The notes: generated from the sequence alone by a model not told the origin. A DNA stretch of 64,000 bases from Rhynchopus euleeides (GCA_963210315.1 OY723292.1:1984001-2048000); one strand, 5' to 3'; shown: positions 1-12,203, numbered from the stretch's first letter. Translations and numbers: made by a program.

Positions 1-365
1 ATACGGCAAGAGTCTCGGTGGGTCGGAAGAGCAGATGGTTCCCGCAACAGCTCCCGGGGAGCGGCGGGTATTTCGCATAGGATGCCGGATGTGTGAACAC
101 GTTTGTGCGGTTTGCCCTGTGTTGTGTGAACATATGTGTATGTGTGTGTGTATGCTCCACCCAACCCGACACATTTTCTGTACTTCAGACAGGTAAGGTC
201 ACTCGACACGCGGGGGGGGGGGGGGTTTGTTGTGTGTTTTTTCTGCCAGCCGACATCACTAGCGCCAGCGAGAAAGAAAAACGCGTGACGAGTGACGGGT
301 TGAGGTGGAAGCGATCAATGCAAAAATCATCTGAAAGGAAGACTCGAGAGACTGCTGCTGTATTT
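1..365. repeat. Dispersed repeat, copy 1 (second copy at 57299-57592)
   Basis: The sequence from the first base to about 365 recurs almost base for base at 57299-57592. The later copy lacks about 80 bases that lie here between a long G run and the box GGTGGAAGCGATCAATGCA. At the distal copy the match ends where the right arm of a 3.3 kb inverted-repeat element begins, so the window probably starts inside another copy of that element's interior. The GGAAGCG box resembles the core of the fold-back family described elsewhere. No coding signal is seen. Confidence 0.85.
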
Positions 366-518
366 TAGGTGGGATTTTTTCCCCACAGGTTTTCTGGGTG
401 AGGTTTTTCGGGGCAGGTGGTATTCTAGTGGGGAATGAGGATGAATCCTCCGGACACCCACCCCTTTTTCGGTTGTTCCAGCCAAAACCCGGCGTTGTTC
501 CCCAGTCAAGAGCCAGGC

Positions 519-785
519 GTTCACTACCGTGGCCTCCGGCGGCTGGGGGCTCCGCCCCCCAGACCCCCCTGTACCACTAGGCTGGAGCGTGTGCCTGTCT
601 TGTAGCCAAGTCCTTTGGGTTCACATCAGCGAATGGGACCCAGACCACTCTCAGTAGCCTCAGGAGGACGCAGCCAACAATCTGTACGCCCGCAACTCCC
701 ACGCGCTCCCACTACGGCGCAAGGAACAGATACTCACTACCGTGGCCTCCGGCGGCTGGGGGGCTCCGCCCCCCAGACCCCGTAT
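519..785 (+). repeat. Composite repeat: two GC hairpins with a conserved spacer, copy 1
   Basis: Two near-identical hairpin boxes (about 519-572 and 725-785) contain the self-complementary segments CCTCCGGCGG and GGGGGGCTCCGCCCCCC. They flank a spacer of about 150 bp carrying CTCAGGAGGACGCAGCCAA followed by a segment like AATCTGTACG. The same two-hairpin-plus-spacer unit is found at 46571-46800 on the other strand and at 51562-51790. Single hairpin boxes lie at 47641-47700 and 63371-63430. The conserved spacer suggests the unit moves or is copied as a whole. Confidence 0.8.
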
Positions 786-1352
786 GTCGAGCAACCAAAT
801 CCTTGAGCTTGTGCCACTGGGCATAGGAAGGGGTCGTTACAATAACGCCCCGAAAACCCATTTTTGGCACCCCTTGCCTGGCATGTTGCTGTTGTGTTGC
901 CACTATCTCTCATCACACAGGGCGTCCAATACCCACACACCACACTCACACTGGTTGTGTGGTGGGGATGGGGGGATTTTCTTGCCCGCGAGGGGGATTG
1001 CGCGCCATTTCCCCCCCGAAAAACCCTTGGAGAAAAAGTGGAATCCCGACCTCTTTTTGGGCCCAAAAAGGCCAAAGTCCCAGGCATACTTGCCTCCGGG
1101 GGTTCTATTTTGCACGGTCTCCCGCCACCCAACTCCGCCAAACTGGGGGCAAAATTTGGTCATCCCCGTTCAGAAAATCCCTCAAAAACCCAAAAATTTG
1201 AATACAAGCCGTACGGCTTGTATTCAAATTTTCAAACCGTGGAATTTGGAAAACCACGACCCGGCTTCTATTCCATTATACGTCTTGTATTTGAATACGT
1301 CTTGTATTTGAACCCCCCCAGTAAAGGAATTTTTTACGCACACTTGTGAGCA
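786..1352. other. Gene-free stretch with a perfect 40-bp palindrome
   Basis: No gene is seen. Positions 1193-1232 form a perfect 40-bp palindrome centred on GTAC (arms contain TTGAATACAAGCC). Two direct copies of CTTGTATTTGAA follow, and the stretch ends in a C7 run plus AGTAA at about 1313-1325. That last motif resembles the right end of the inverted-repeat element at 54419-57746, so this may be the end of a related element whose left end I cannot place. Confidence 0.6.
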
Positions 1353-1498
1353 GAAAATGTCACTTCACCACAGCCAAACGTGCTCCGCACACCACTAGCC
1401 TCCCCCATCACAGGAGTTGAGGTTTTGTGTGTGGAAGCGTCAACGCATCACAAACAAAATACGAGTAAAGAGCGGCTGTACTGGAGTGACATTTTTTG
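1353..1498 (+). repeat. Fold-back repeat with conserved core, copy A
   Basis: This copy has complementary ends (AAAATGTCACTTC at left, GGAGTGACATTTTTT at right) followed inward by matching CAGCC/GGCTG segments. Inside are CCAAACGTGCTC, a CATCACAGG loop and the core GGAAGCGTCAACGCA at 1433-1447, then AAAGAGCGGC. The same order of boxes occurs in the other copies although the end sequences differ. It has no coding potential. Whether it is a mobile element, an RNA structure or a recombination site is not decided by sequence alone. Confidence 0.8.
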
Positions 1499-1607
1499 AA
1501 AAAGTGGCTGGGTTGAATTGGCATTTTCCAATAAGTGGTGGTCTACATTGGAATTTTACAATAAGTTTGGGCCTGAATTGGCATTTCTGGAAAAGTTGTG
1601 GGCTAAT
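1499..1607 (+). repeat. Tandem repeat, about 3 units of 30-31 bp
   Basis: Three degenerate units built on TGAATTGGCATTTT and a following AAGTGGTGG-like segment lie just outside copy A of the fold-back repeat. The right arm of that repeat reads like a fourth, more divergent unit, so the array may have grown out of the arm. Confidence 0.7.
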
Positions 1608-1665
1608 TAGTCCTTTACCCTTATCTTAAAAGTTATCGTGTACGAAACTTTCCCGCGGCACTGTA

Positions 1666-1712
1666 TCAAACAGTAGAGAAAGAGCGGCAGAGTTGAAGCG
1701 TCACTTTCTGCA
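1666..1712 (+). repeat. Right half of a fold-back repeat
   Basis: The segment containing CAGTAGAGAAAGAGCGGCAG and GTTGAAG is nearly identical to 22298-22340, the right half of the repeat copy that flanks the tyrosine-recombinase element. The left half is missing or reduced to a short trace at about 1640-1660. The rest of 1713-2304 shows no gene, apart from the C-rich leader of the next gene. Confidence 0.7.
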
Positions 1713-2304
1713 TTTTCGAGCACAAGACTTCATTGTGTCCATTGTGATGGTTGCTTTGCCTCTTCGTTGCTTGCGAACGCACTGAACATTTCACTAAGCT
1801 GGGAGTAGCCTGCGTTCCTCCAGCAACCAAAACGACAGGACGGCGCATGTGGTTGCAAAGCAAAGGAGCTGCAGGATGAGGTGGTGGCTCCCTGTACCCT
1901 GCCCCCTGCCCGCGTGTGCTTCACAGTGCAGTGGTGTTGCGTGTTGTCTCGTTCCTCTCAGCACATGGTGCGACACACATTTTGTTTAGTAGCAGGTGAC
2001 AGCAAAACCTGATGCTGCAGTCAGTTGTGCTGCCTCCACTAAACACACAAGCCTGCAGATCAGGCCTGTGGCCCCTCTACGCCCCAACGTGCAGGGGACC
2101 TGAAGGTGGCACAGACAACACCAAAACACCCCACCCCACCACCACCACCTCCACCACCACCTCTCAGGGTCGCATGCGACACCTCGACACCCGGGCGCTG
2201 CAGGGGGCCCGCTGCGCAGGTCCATAAGGCCCTGCCTGCTACCTGCCCTCCCACAAGCGCAGCCCTTCGCAAGGACCCACCCCCTGCACTGCTCCCCTCT
2301 CGCA

Positions 2305-5300
2305 ATGCACCACTCCAACGGCCCAGCCTTCCACATCGAGAAGCTCCGCAACACGCGCCGTGTGACTCTGGGTGGGAAGCGCGATGGCGACAGGGGGGAG
2401 CGGCTGCTGGCAAACGAGGTCACAGGCTCGTCCTTCACAGGCACAGAGGTGCGCCGCACCAGCCACGTCACGGAGACGACGACAGAGACCCAGCAGTCCC
2501 CACGTGGCGGGCCCTCCTACAGCGATGGGTTCCCCGACTCTGACAGTGAGAATGAGTCGATGGGGACCACACTGCGGAACAGCGTGTACGGCCTGGAGAA
2601 GCTGCTCGGGAGGACGATGGGTGCCAGCTATACACACGAGCCGGACCAGGAGGTGGTTATAAAGCACCTTATCAACTACCTCATCATCGACATGGAGAAG
2701 CGGACGCATATGAGGAAGATCTTGCCGTATGTTGCGTTCATCATAGTGGTGACGATGCTGGGCCTGACGTCGCGGCTCCCCGAAGGGGCCTACAGCGACG
2801 CGCTGAAACAGACGGAGGAGATCCGCTTCAGGCAGAACCTGACAGGGCTGAAGGGGGTGAACGACCCCGAGGCCATGTGGGAGTGGATGCACATCACGCT
2901 GCACGCCATCTGGGATATCGCGCCGGGGCAGGCTAACGGCACCAACAGCAGCAGCAGCCCCGACGCGGCGACTCCCCAGCCGGCGCCTGCGCCCCCGCCT
3001 GGGGGCGGGGGCACGTCTGCAACGCCGACTGCGACGGTGACAACTACTGCGACTGCCACGGCGAGCGAGACGCAGACCGTCGCGCCGGAGAACGTGACGG
3101 ACGACACAGAGGCTCCCGACACAGAGGCACCGGATACGTTCCCCCCGACACCGTCGCCCCCGCAGTTCCCGCCTGGCGTCTGCGAGACGGGGAAGCGCGG
3201 CAGCATCTCCCTGCCGATCGGATTGGTCATGCTACGGCAGTGGCGGGTGCACGACTCGACCTGCGGCAGTGTCAACGGGAGGCCCTCCCTGGCGCTGACG
3301 GATGCCGACCGTGCTGGGATGCCGTGCATGTGCAGCCACAAGTACTCCCCAGGGAAGCTGTCGTCAGACCCCTACGGGCCGTACGGCATGTTTAAGACGG
3401 ATTCAGAGGAGAAGCACCCGATACACGCGCTGTCCGTCAACACGCCGCATCTCGAGTACTTCGACACCGGGTCTGAGTTCTCCCTGATGTACTCCCTGGC
3501 AGAGCCTGTAGAGGAGGTGTGGCAGAACGTCTCGGTCGCGATGCAGAACGGTTGGGTCGACGAGGCGACCCGGCTCGTGTCGCTGGACACCTTGTGGTAC
3601 AACCCGGATTCCGAGCAGTTTGTGCGCAGCAGCTGCTATGTGGAGTACTACCAGACGGGGCTGGCCGAAGGTGGCTGCCAGATCCACCCGCCCTTCCTGC
3701 TGGAGGTGTTCTTCGATGACACCGTTTCGTCGTGCCTGTCGATCGTGGTGTACGCCTACCTCATCCCCTTCGTGGTGTGGTTTATCGAGACCCTGCAGTT
3801 CCGCATCAATGTGAAGAAGAACTTCAACATCATCAGCGAGCTGATGCAGCTGGCCCACATCGCCTCCCTCATCTGGCTGGGGTACTACCGCGGCCGCATG
3901 TGGCAGAAGTCCTCCGCAATGACGAGCGGCTTCTTCTACGAGGACTACCTGGACATCAAGATGTATGGGACCTTCCCTGGGAGGAACGCAGGCCCCGCAC
4001 ACCTCATGTTCCACTTCCTTTCGGATTACTCCCACGACTGGACGAGCTACAACAGGGTCTTCAGTATGTTCTGTTGCCAACGAATGCCACACACACTGGT
4101 GGGGGGAGAGGCACACACACACACACACACCGGCAAGCCAACGCCCGGACAGGACGGTCATGGGAACGACGGGGCGCTGCTCCCCGGACTGCCCCCCCTG
4201 GAGCCAGACGGAACGCGAAGATGCTTACCTGCGCTCTGCACTGGAAACCCCGCTGCGTGGACTGCCGGCGCCGGCGCCTCTCGGAAGAGGACTGCTGCCG
4301 GGACCACCACGGGAAGAACGACGGCTTGCAAGTCACCATGGAATTTTGCAAGACGCATCGCATGGGCCGGTGCGGGGACTGCCACAGCAGTGCGAAATCA
4401 CTCACACACTGTTGCGGCACGCACCACGCTGGCTATGCCTCACGCCCTCCTCGGAGTGGCACTGAGTTGGCCCCACACTCTAACCCGAGTGGGGCATCCG
4501 CTGTGACGTAGGGGTGGGCGGGGAGTGGGCACAGATCCGCGCAGGGTTACCCACTTAAAACCACTATCACTACACACACACACACCGGCACCCCCACCCC
4601 ACCCTGCAGGCATCGTCATCATCCTCTCCTGGCTGCGTGTCTTCGACTACCTGCAGCACGTGCAGACGCTGAACATGCTGTCCGAGACAACCCGGCATGC
4701 TGCGAGCGGCGTGCTCCGCCTTGGCCTTATCTTTGGGTACTGTGTGGTCGCCTTCTCGCTCGCAGGCTCTGTGCTCTATGGGGATGAGATGCGGGAGTTC
4801 GAAACGCCTTCGCACTCTGTGTCCACACTCCTGCGCATGTTCTTCATGGAGTACGAGCCTGACTACGACGCCATGAAGGAGAAGGAGCCTCTGTGGACAC
4901 CGGTGTACTTTGTCGGATTCTTTGGGCTGTGCTACTTCCTGCTGCTCAACATGGTGCTGGCCGTCATCGTGTCCTCCTTTGCCCAGGTGCAGGAGCTGCA
5001 GGAGAACGCGCAGAAGCAGATGGAGCAGCGCGAGGACCAGATCTGCGACATGGAGATCCACGAGATCCGCGAGCGGCGCCGCACGAAGAAGTTCTCTGAG
5101 AAGGGCTTGTTCGGGGACAGCGACCGCCTGAAGCACCTCCAGCCGGGGCAGAGCCGCCTGCAGCGTGTCTCGAATGTGATCTCCAACACAATGAAGGAGC
5201 TCACCGTCGGTGCGTCGGAGATGTTCCGGCATACCAACACCCAGCGACAGATGGCTATCGAGCTGGCGAAGGACCACACCGCGCGCGACCTGAAGATATC

Positions 5301-5949
5301 CCGCAATGTGCTGAAGCAGCGCCCGAACTACTACAACAGGGTGTCCATCACGAAGGAGGAGCTGAAGAAGGTCTTCAGCGGGCACCTGACGAAGGAGGAC
5401 GTGGAGCGCATCTTCCTGGGTGTGCAGAAGAAGGCGATGAAGGAGGAGAACTCCAACATGATGATGCTGCAGTCCCTCGCGGAGCTGGCGCTGGAGCTGC
5501 GGAGCAAGTTTGCGGATCTCGACAACAAGATGGAGGAGGTGAAGAGGAAGTCGACGTCGACAGCGCATGACGTGCACAGCGTGGCTGGATACCTCGGGTC
5601 GCAGACGCACGGGGCAGGGCTGCTGAAGCGTGCGGATGAAAGGATCAAAGACCTGACGGCAGAGCTGAACAAGGCTCGAGAGGCCCAGCGGCTTGCCCGC
5701 CAGGCAGAGGAAGCCGCGCGCAGGTCACGCGACATCGACTCTCTCAACCAGGAGCGCGAGTTCCTGGTGCAGCAGCTTGCCAACAGGGAGCGCGAGTCGC
5801 AGATGCGGAGTCGGCAGCAGCAGCAGGAAGGGCACTACGGCCTCGCCTCTCCCCTGACACACGCAGGCAGCTACGCAGAGTACAGCGCTGCCACGCCGCA
5901 CCCCCTGCAGGCCCCAGGCAGCCCGAATGCGTACACCCCCACCAGGTAG
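2305..5949 (+). CDS. PKD2: Polycystin-2-like (TRPP) cation channel
   Basis: Two exons, 2305-4063 and 4610-5949, give about 1032 residues. The 546-nt intron has donor GTATGT and acceptor CTGCAG, and the split codon joins RVF-S-IVII. Polycystins are six-helix cation channels of ciliary or other membranes. TM1 is near residues 138-158, followed by a large extracellular polycystin domain with a Thr/Ser/Pro-rich insert (about 211-292). TM2 and TM3 are near 477-530, the S4-like segment IVIILSWLRVFDYL begins at 588, TM5 is near 617-641, a pore helix follows around LLRMFFMEYEPDYD, and TM6 is near 686-711 (FLLLNMVLAVIVSSFA). The long charged C-terminal tail is predicted coiled coil, as in family members. 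The start is the first ATG after a C-rich stretch; an acceptor-like AG lies at 2261-2262. Family assignment is strong; the ion preference and location are inferred. Confidence 0.9.
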
Positions 5950-7390
5950 CACAACGGGGAGAGGACAGCGCGGGGTGGGAGAGGTTGTCGTGTGTGTCTC
6001 GAAGAAGCACCGAAAAGAATGCTCCAACTTCGTGCACCCTGTCTTCCTCTGTTGGGGGGTCGGTCGGTATTCGATAGACGCTACGGCGCATAGGTCACAC
6101 GTGTGTGTGAACCCACAGAGGGGGGGGGTGGGTGGTGGGGCGGTTTGCCTCACAAGATGACCTGCATGGCGCGTGGAAAAAAGTGTAGAATCTCCTCCCC
6201 AATCCCTATGTTGTGACCCCAGCAGCGTCTGGCCCCTTCTGCACCGCTGCCAACTGTTCTGTGCTTCCCCGCTTCGCTCTTTTGGCGCCTGGTTCTGGCG
6301 GATAGAGTGGCGTGATATTTGCATCAAGCTTTGAACCCTCCCTCAGCATCTCTATTTATCAACAGCATTTGCTTGTTGCGTTCACAACACGACTGGTGGC
6401 CCTCACCCGAAAGTGACAAATAGGCCAAGCGCCCCCTCAACTCTCTCACGATGGGTGTCGCACCGATGTGACAAGCTGACACAGCTTGCCCCAGGTCGAT
6501 CTTCTTCCTCCCCACCCGAGAAGAGTTATCGAATTCGCAGCTGTTTGTCATCCTATCCCTTGAGCACGACTCATGAGGCCTTCAGTGCCTTTAGCCTCTA
6601 TGATTCGATGCGTACCACTACACCTGGTTGCATCGCACCATTATGACGGAGTGTGCTCAAGGTAGATTCTTATAAGCACCTCCCCTCCCTGCTGAGTAGA
6701 GTAGAATTCGGTGGTGTGCCACTGAAACAGTGCTTGTCCGCCTCAACGGTTCCCAAATCGAATACGACATGTAGATCCGGTGTATCACCGGTGTTGCCCT
6801 ATCCGGGTTGTGCCTCAATAGGATCGGATGCACTGTGTGGGTGTGATGGGATGGGACGGGCGGCAGCAGCAAGGCGAGTAGTTATGGTGTTACGATGCAA
6901 GCCTGTGCTCGAGCTTGACTCCTCTCTCCTTCCCCTGGTTTGTTCGAGCACGCTGGAACTGGTGTTGTGTTGATGTGACAAATGTCACGACAGCACAGCC
7001 AACTGCGCACCTCCAGATATGAAGGGCTCGATTCTCTCCACAAAGGTGACACCGACACGCGTTGCCACTTCGGCACACAAAATACTCTTTTCTTCCTGTG
7101 GTGATGTACAAACAAGGAGCGACGCTCAGCGAAATGTCGAATCTCTTCTCACAACCTGCACCCACACCATCCACCAGGGACCACACTTCCGGCAGCAGGA
7201 CAGTGACCCCCTGAAAAGCGCCTGCCCCCCAACCACGCGGCAAGGGTGCGGCGCAGGTTGTGGGCCCGCTTTATGTTCGTCGGTGCAGGGCGGGCGTTGC
7301 TCTGACCTGCCTCACCCTTTAGCTTTGTGAAGCCCCCCCAGCAGCAGCAGCAGCAGCAGCAGCAGGGACCTGCAGAACAGGCGCGAGACA
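5950..7390. other. Intergenic, no gene recognised
   Basis: Only short, unconvincing frames are present. Near the end a CAG run (about 7341-7366) precedes the next gene, and a pyrimidine-rich tract ends in AG at 7321-7322, which could be the acceptor site of that gene's leader. Confidence 0.6.
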
Positions 7391-8353
7391 ATGGGCAAGC
7401 GCAAAGCCGAGGAGAGCCCCGAAGAAGAAGAGGACGAGGAGGACGAGGAGGAGGTTTGCCACGGCTGCGGGGAGGTATGCATGAGGGGGCTGTGTGCCGG
7501 GCTTGCTATACCCCTTGGTTGTCACCAGGCCTGCCCCTGCCCCTGGCGTCGCTATACAGTGCTGTACATGTGTCAAGAGTGAATCGACTTTGTCTCTCCT
7601 CCACTCACCTCCACCTCCACCTCCACCTGCAGACGCAATGCACTGTGGCGACCGGCAAGTGGGCTGAGGCCTGGTGGGCCTGCCAGGAATGTGAACTGTA
7701 TGTCTCTCGCAGTGATGTGTTGGGACTGGTGTGGGTGGTGTGGCATCGTGTTGTGTTCGCTGCAGTCGCCCCCTCGCAGTCGGTGTGCGGTTTGTTGACG
7801 TCACGCCATTCCCTTCGTTTTGCTGCACAGGTGGTACCACAGCTCCTGCTGTGGGCTGACGCAGCCTCAGGTTCGTTCGATCCAGAAGGAGTTGGACAAC
7901 GACAAGTGCACTGACAAGCCAGCGTGGCACTGCCGCAAATGTGACCCCAACGGCAAGAGAAATTCGAAGCTCGCGAGGTTCTACACCAGTTCGAAAGCGA
8001 CACCGAAGCCCTCGAAGGCATCAGCTGCCAAAGACAAGAAGGAGCCACGCGGATCTCAGCCCACGGACACTGAGCCTTGGAAGTGGACCAAGTCTCAGGC
8101 GGCGACTATGGTATGGCAGCCCGGACACCTTCACGCCTGGTTTCCTCTCGGGTGTGCCCGTGAACCGTCTTCACATCCAGGCGTGCTTATCCAAGTGCGA
8201 GGAGGGGGAAGGGTGCAGTTTGCAGGTCCCACCAACCCCACATCCCTCCCTCCTCGACAGGTGAAGGAATTTGGGTCCCAGCTTGCCAGAATGCGCAGAA
8301 TACAGGACGATGACGCACCGGGAGAGGAAGACGAGGAAGATGACGACTACTGA
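7391..8353 (+). CDS. Small PHD-finger protein
   Basis: Four exons are inferred: 7391-7474, 7633-7697, 7831-8110 and 8261-8353. Every donor is GTATG and every acceptor CAG, giving about 173 residues. After an acidic N-terminus the first exons encode VCHGCGE, then WWACQECELWYHSSC and WHCRKC. Together these give the Cys4-His-Cys3 spacing of a PHD zinc finger, a module that commonly reads histone H3 tails. A basic Lys/Ser-rich linker and an acidic tail (DEEDDDY) follow. The last intron is 150 nt, a multiple of three without an in-frame stop, so it could be retained or could be coding; the PHD is unaffected. The protein probably acts in chromatin, but nothing else in it names a complex. Confidence 0.75.
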
Positions 8354-10046
8354 TCTGTGCCTTTGGAGATTCGTTGGAATTCTTCATTGAGGCACGGCAT
8401 TCGAAAGTAGTGCTCAGAGGCATCCGGTGTAAAGGGTGCTGCACAGTGCCACATGTTGATGTGACAGTGTTGTGTGCCAGAAGGGACTTGTGTCGGCCTG
8501 GTGGCCCACGCGAGGGAGGCACGATGCTGTCTCAGGCAATGTGACTGTTGGCATTGCACGTGAGGGCGCACCTTCCTTCTGCAGAATCTCACCTCCGGTT
8601 GCACAAAGAAAGCAAAAAGAAACCCGACAACCCTTCTTGCGGGCGACCTCCGCACACCCCTTTACGTCTCCCTGCCGTCAGCACCAGACGCCACATCAGT
8701 ACCACTCGTCCCACAAACACTCCCCTGTATAGAACTTCAATGGACCCCCTCCCTAGTCCCCAGTCAGTGTCACACCACAGGTGTGCAGTGCCGATCGATG
8801 CCGGGTGGATGGATATGGACTCCACTCCAGGAATACCCTTTGGGAGTCTTCGCCACGGTGATGGAACCTGTGCATTTTTTTGGTGACTTTCCTCCTACAG
8901 TAGTTCAGACTGTTCTCGGGAGAAATCTGCCGGGTTTTAATGCCGCCGAATGTTTGCTGGCACCGTGACGAAGATTCCCTACCCTTTTTGATTCGACCCT
9001 TTCCACTCGCACGGCATCTGCCTGCAGCAGGGGTGTAGTCGTGGCGGGTCACTGTTGGGACACCAGTCCAGGTGCCAGGGCGCAGCAAACCACCCTTCGG
9101 CACCCCTTCCCTGTATTTTCACCCTCATGGCGGCCTGGTGGACAGCCCCTCCCCACCCAGGGGCCGTCCTTGCACCTCTTTACCCTTCTCTGCAGAACAA
9201 CCCCCTTCCCCCAGTTGTATTTGTGCGGAAAGTTTCAAAAGGCATCAGCAGAAGAAACCCCCAAGTTAGGTAGAGGAAAAAGAGACGGAACTGAACCCTG
9301 CGGCACTTTTTCAAGAAGGGGGGTGTGGGGGGTGGGTGGGAGGTTTGATAACGGCATTATTCAAGAGCGGTTTCACGTGGCACATCGCTGTGGCTGTGCT
9401 GCAGCACGCCCGGCTAATGCAACCGGGTGAATCTACTTGAGAGAAAGGGCTGAGCGATAGTTGGCGTTCTTCGAACGCCGAAGGCCCACACACAACCTGC
9501 CGAGAGGCTTGTGAAGTGTTCGCAAGTATCCGCACGAGTGAACAGTTTCCTGTGTTGCAGAGGACGACTCCCAACTCGGCTCGACGAGGTAACGGCACCC
9601 GGCTCACAGTGCCTGCTGTGCCTGCCTCTGTGTTGGTGTCCGCTGTGCACCTGGGGTATCGACACAGAAAATATCCGACAGCCGTCTGACGAGTCCAGAC
9701 TCCTCGGCTGCCGGAGCGCCGGACTTCACCGAGACCGCTTCGTGTTTCATCTTCAGACACTAAGCAAGCCGTCTTAACATGTGTGTGTGGGGGGGTGGGG
9801 GGTGGGGGCACTAGAGTCGTTAAAACGGGTCACAGGGACACTCGAAAGCTGTAAACATAACGTAAAGGAGCAGCCCCACCATCCCCCCCTCCCTGCACTT
9901 TTTGGCCAAACGCTCCTTTGCTCGATTGAACTTCTTGCAACTTCGAATCGCCAACACCCTCAGCTGTGTCAAGTCACTTTGTGCGTGCACCCAACCCACT
10001 GCACCCACACTACAGGGGAGGAGGCAGGGCGCGGTGCGGGTACAAC
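8354..10046. other. Intergenic, no gene recognised
   Basis: No frame has convincing coding character. At its end the sequence becomes C/CA-rich and reaches CACTACAG (AG at 10014-10015), an acceptor-like site 31 nt before the next start codon. Confidence 0.6.
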
Positions 10047-10946
10047 ATGTCACACCTGGTGCACCGCACTACGGGGGGGCGCGTCATCACCGCGACCTTC
10101 TCCCTCAAGGGGGCACGCTCACGGGTGGGTGTGATTGTTGTCGACAACGAGGCGAAGCGCAACGCCCTCTGCGGGCAGTGCATGGACCAGCTGGGTGCCG
10201 GCATCGCCTCGCTCCGCAGCGACCCCAAGGTTGCCTCCGTGCTGGTGTGTGGGGCGCGCGGCAGGTTCTGCGCCGGAGCCGAGATGCCGACCCTCATGGA
10301 AGGCGGCTTCCAGACACACATGCACGACGCGCTCTCACAGATGCGCACCGCAGGCTACGTCACCTACGCCCTCATCGAAGGCCACGCCATCGGTGGCGGG
10401 GCTGAGCTCGCGATGTCCTGCGACGTCCGCCTGTGGACCCCCAAGGCCTCACTGCAGTACGTCCAGACAGGCATGGGCATCACGACAGGGTGGGGCGGTG
10501 CCTCCTACGCTGCAGCGAGCCTGCCGCGTGCCTCAGCAGTGCACCTCCTGTGCTCTGGGGAGCGTGTGTCCAGCTTCGATGCTGCTGTGCGGTACGGCGT
10601 GTCACAGCAGCAGGTCTCGAGCGATGCGTTCAGCGAGTCCGACCTCCCCGACTCCGCCTCCTTCGTGCGTCTGCAGGAGGCGGAGTGCAGCGAAGCCCTG
10701 GAGGTGATGTCTCCCCTGGCGCAGCAGAGCGCAGCCTACCTGCTGGGGCTGTACGGGGGCCGCTTCCCGTCGGCGGTGCGTGCCATGAAGGGCATCTCGG
10801 GGTCGCCCAACCCGCTGCTGTCGGAGCGGTCCGACTTCACGTCGCTGTGGGGTGCGGCGGACCACAAGGAGGCGCTCAGCACTTGGAAGATCCTCGCGAA
10901 TAAGAAGACGAAAGGCGGCCCCGATGACAAGGCGGGGAGTGCCTGA
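10047..10946 (+). CDS. ECHDC1: Crotonase-fold enzyme, ethylmalonyl-CoA decarboxylase-like
   Basis: An intron-less frame of 299 residues with the enoyl-CoA hydratase/isomerase fold. Visible segments are VDNEAKRNAL near the N-terminus, GARGRFCAGAE and GHAIGGGAELAMSCDVRL (the two oxyanion-hole regions), then QTGMGITTGWGG and a C-terminal FTSLWGAADHKEAL. The GMGI-x2-GWGG segment and the SLWG tail recall ECHDC1, the metabolite-repair enzyme that decarboxylates ethylmalonyl-CoA and methylmalonyl-CoA formed by side reactions of acyl-CoA carboxylases. This is recognition from memory of the family, not an alignment; another crotonase is possible. The frame is open upstream to 9966, but 10047 is preferred because it follows an acceptor-like CACTACAG and the upstream residues look non-coding. 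Confidence 0.75.
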   Translation: MSHLVHRTTGGRVITATFSLKGARSRVGVIVVDNEAKRNALCGQCMDQLGAGIASLRSDPKVASVLVCGARGRFCAGAEMPTLMEGGFQTHMHDALSQMRTAGYVTYALIEGHAIGGGAELAMSCDVRLWTPKASLQYVQTGMGITTGWGGASYAAASLPRASAVHLLCSGERVSSFDAAVRYGVSQQQVSSDAFSESDLPDSASFVRLQEAECSEALEVMSPLAQQSAAYLLGLYGGRFPSAVRAMKGISGSPNPLLSERSDFTSLWGAADHKEALSTWKILANKKTKGGPDDKAGSA

Positions 10947-12203
10947 TGTGGCGTGGGGGGGGTGTTGGTTGGCTGCATGGTGCCTTCTTCGGTCCCGTTC
11001 CTCCAGCCCCTGCTGTGCTTTTGCTTCAGCGGGTCCCGCCGCCGGAGGGGGGGGGGGTAGGGGGGGCTAATTCAACCAAAAAAACGTTAAGATACCCCAC
11101 TTTTTCAGGGAGCACCCCTAAGTGTGAAACCAAGGTTAGAAACCGACCCAGACCGGCCTAGAAACGTGTTTCTGGGGGGTTTAGGTGACCTCTGTGGTCC
11201 AGAGAGGCCCAGAAACGTGATTTTTCCTGGTTTTTTTCAGGTGGCTCAGATGTGGTACCGCTTCGGCCCCCTGAATGACCCTCGAACAACCGCCGCCGGG
11301 AACTCTTTTCTGCGGGCACTGGGGGCTTGAAGTCATGTGTTCCCAGTGCATCAATGTCGTCGCGCTTGAGCCACTTCGGGCCAGGCTTGATCGTCTTCGC
11401 CCCGTTCACCTTTTATTTGAGATCAAGAATACGTACGGAAAGAGTACTTGCCCTGAAGCTCCGCCTTCTTTCGTACAGCGTATGCCTCACCATACGCCTC
11501 CGCATGCGAAAGGAGGGTTGCCCGCTGCCGCGCCCAATGGATCTCGTTGTGGGTAGAGAGGAGGTCCATCCCGAGCTGCAGTTGTGTGCGGAGGTTCTGC
11601 CTGAATACCGTGAGCTGCCCAATGCAATGGGTTGGCGTCAATCTGTCGCGATGATCACCAGGATATGACCCCATGACAGCACTCCACCCTATCGGTGGTC
11701 AGGGGCACAGTATCCAGGGCAGCTGAGGCCTCAGGGTCGTGAAAGAAGATGTCATCGCTCCTGCATCTCACTGAACCTTGCAAGGATGGCCTTCCCACCC
11801 TTTCGCGCCAGGCTGCCACCACTTCCTTCTCCGTGTGCTCTAATGCGGGGTGGCACACCGTGAACTTGTGTGCAGAGCACTTTTTCCCCTGCTCCCGTGG
11901 TGCTGCTTGTCGCCCCCGGGTGCTCCGATGGCGATGTTAAATCGCTCCACGGCCTCAATCAGGTCTTGATCGATGAAGGATTCGGTTGAAGTCGGTTTGC
12001 ATGCTGCAAACTGGCTCGGCACTGGTACCACATCTGTGCCACAAAATTAGAGTCGCAAAAAACATGCTTTCTGAGCCGAATTCGGGCCTATTCCGGTCAG
12101 ATACCGAGTTTCCGGGGTGATATGGGGTGTTTCCGACCTTTTGGTGCCCATAGGGGCCTCTCTGGGGTGATGTTGAAAATTGGGGCATCTTTACGGTTTT
12201 AGC
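10947..12203. other. Gene-free stretch with weak minus-strand coding traces
   Basis: A G-rich stretch (about 11049-11070) is followed by degenerate sequence. Between about 11423 and 12031 three short neighbouring minus-strand frames (63-83 residues) look more protein-like than random, so a decayed transposon gene is possible, but no family is recognised. Nothing here can be called a gene. Confidence 0.4.

Noticed and set aside
4064-4506. Continuation of the polycystin frame past 4063 to a stop at 4506
   Set aside because: The extra residues are low-complexity and skip a transmembrane helix; the GTATGT donor and CTGCAG acceptor restore the channel fold.
4570-5610. A 346-codon minus-strand frame opposite the polycystin gene
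   Set aside because: Antisense shadow with Leu/His/Arg bias typical of reversed GC-rich coding sequence.
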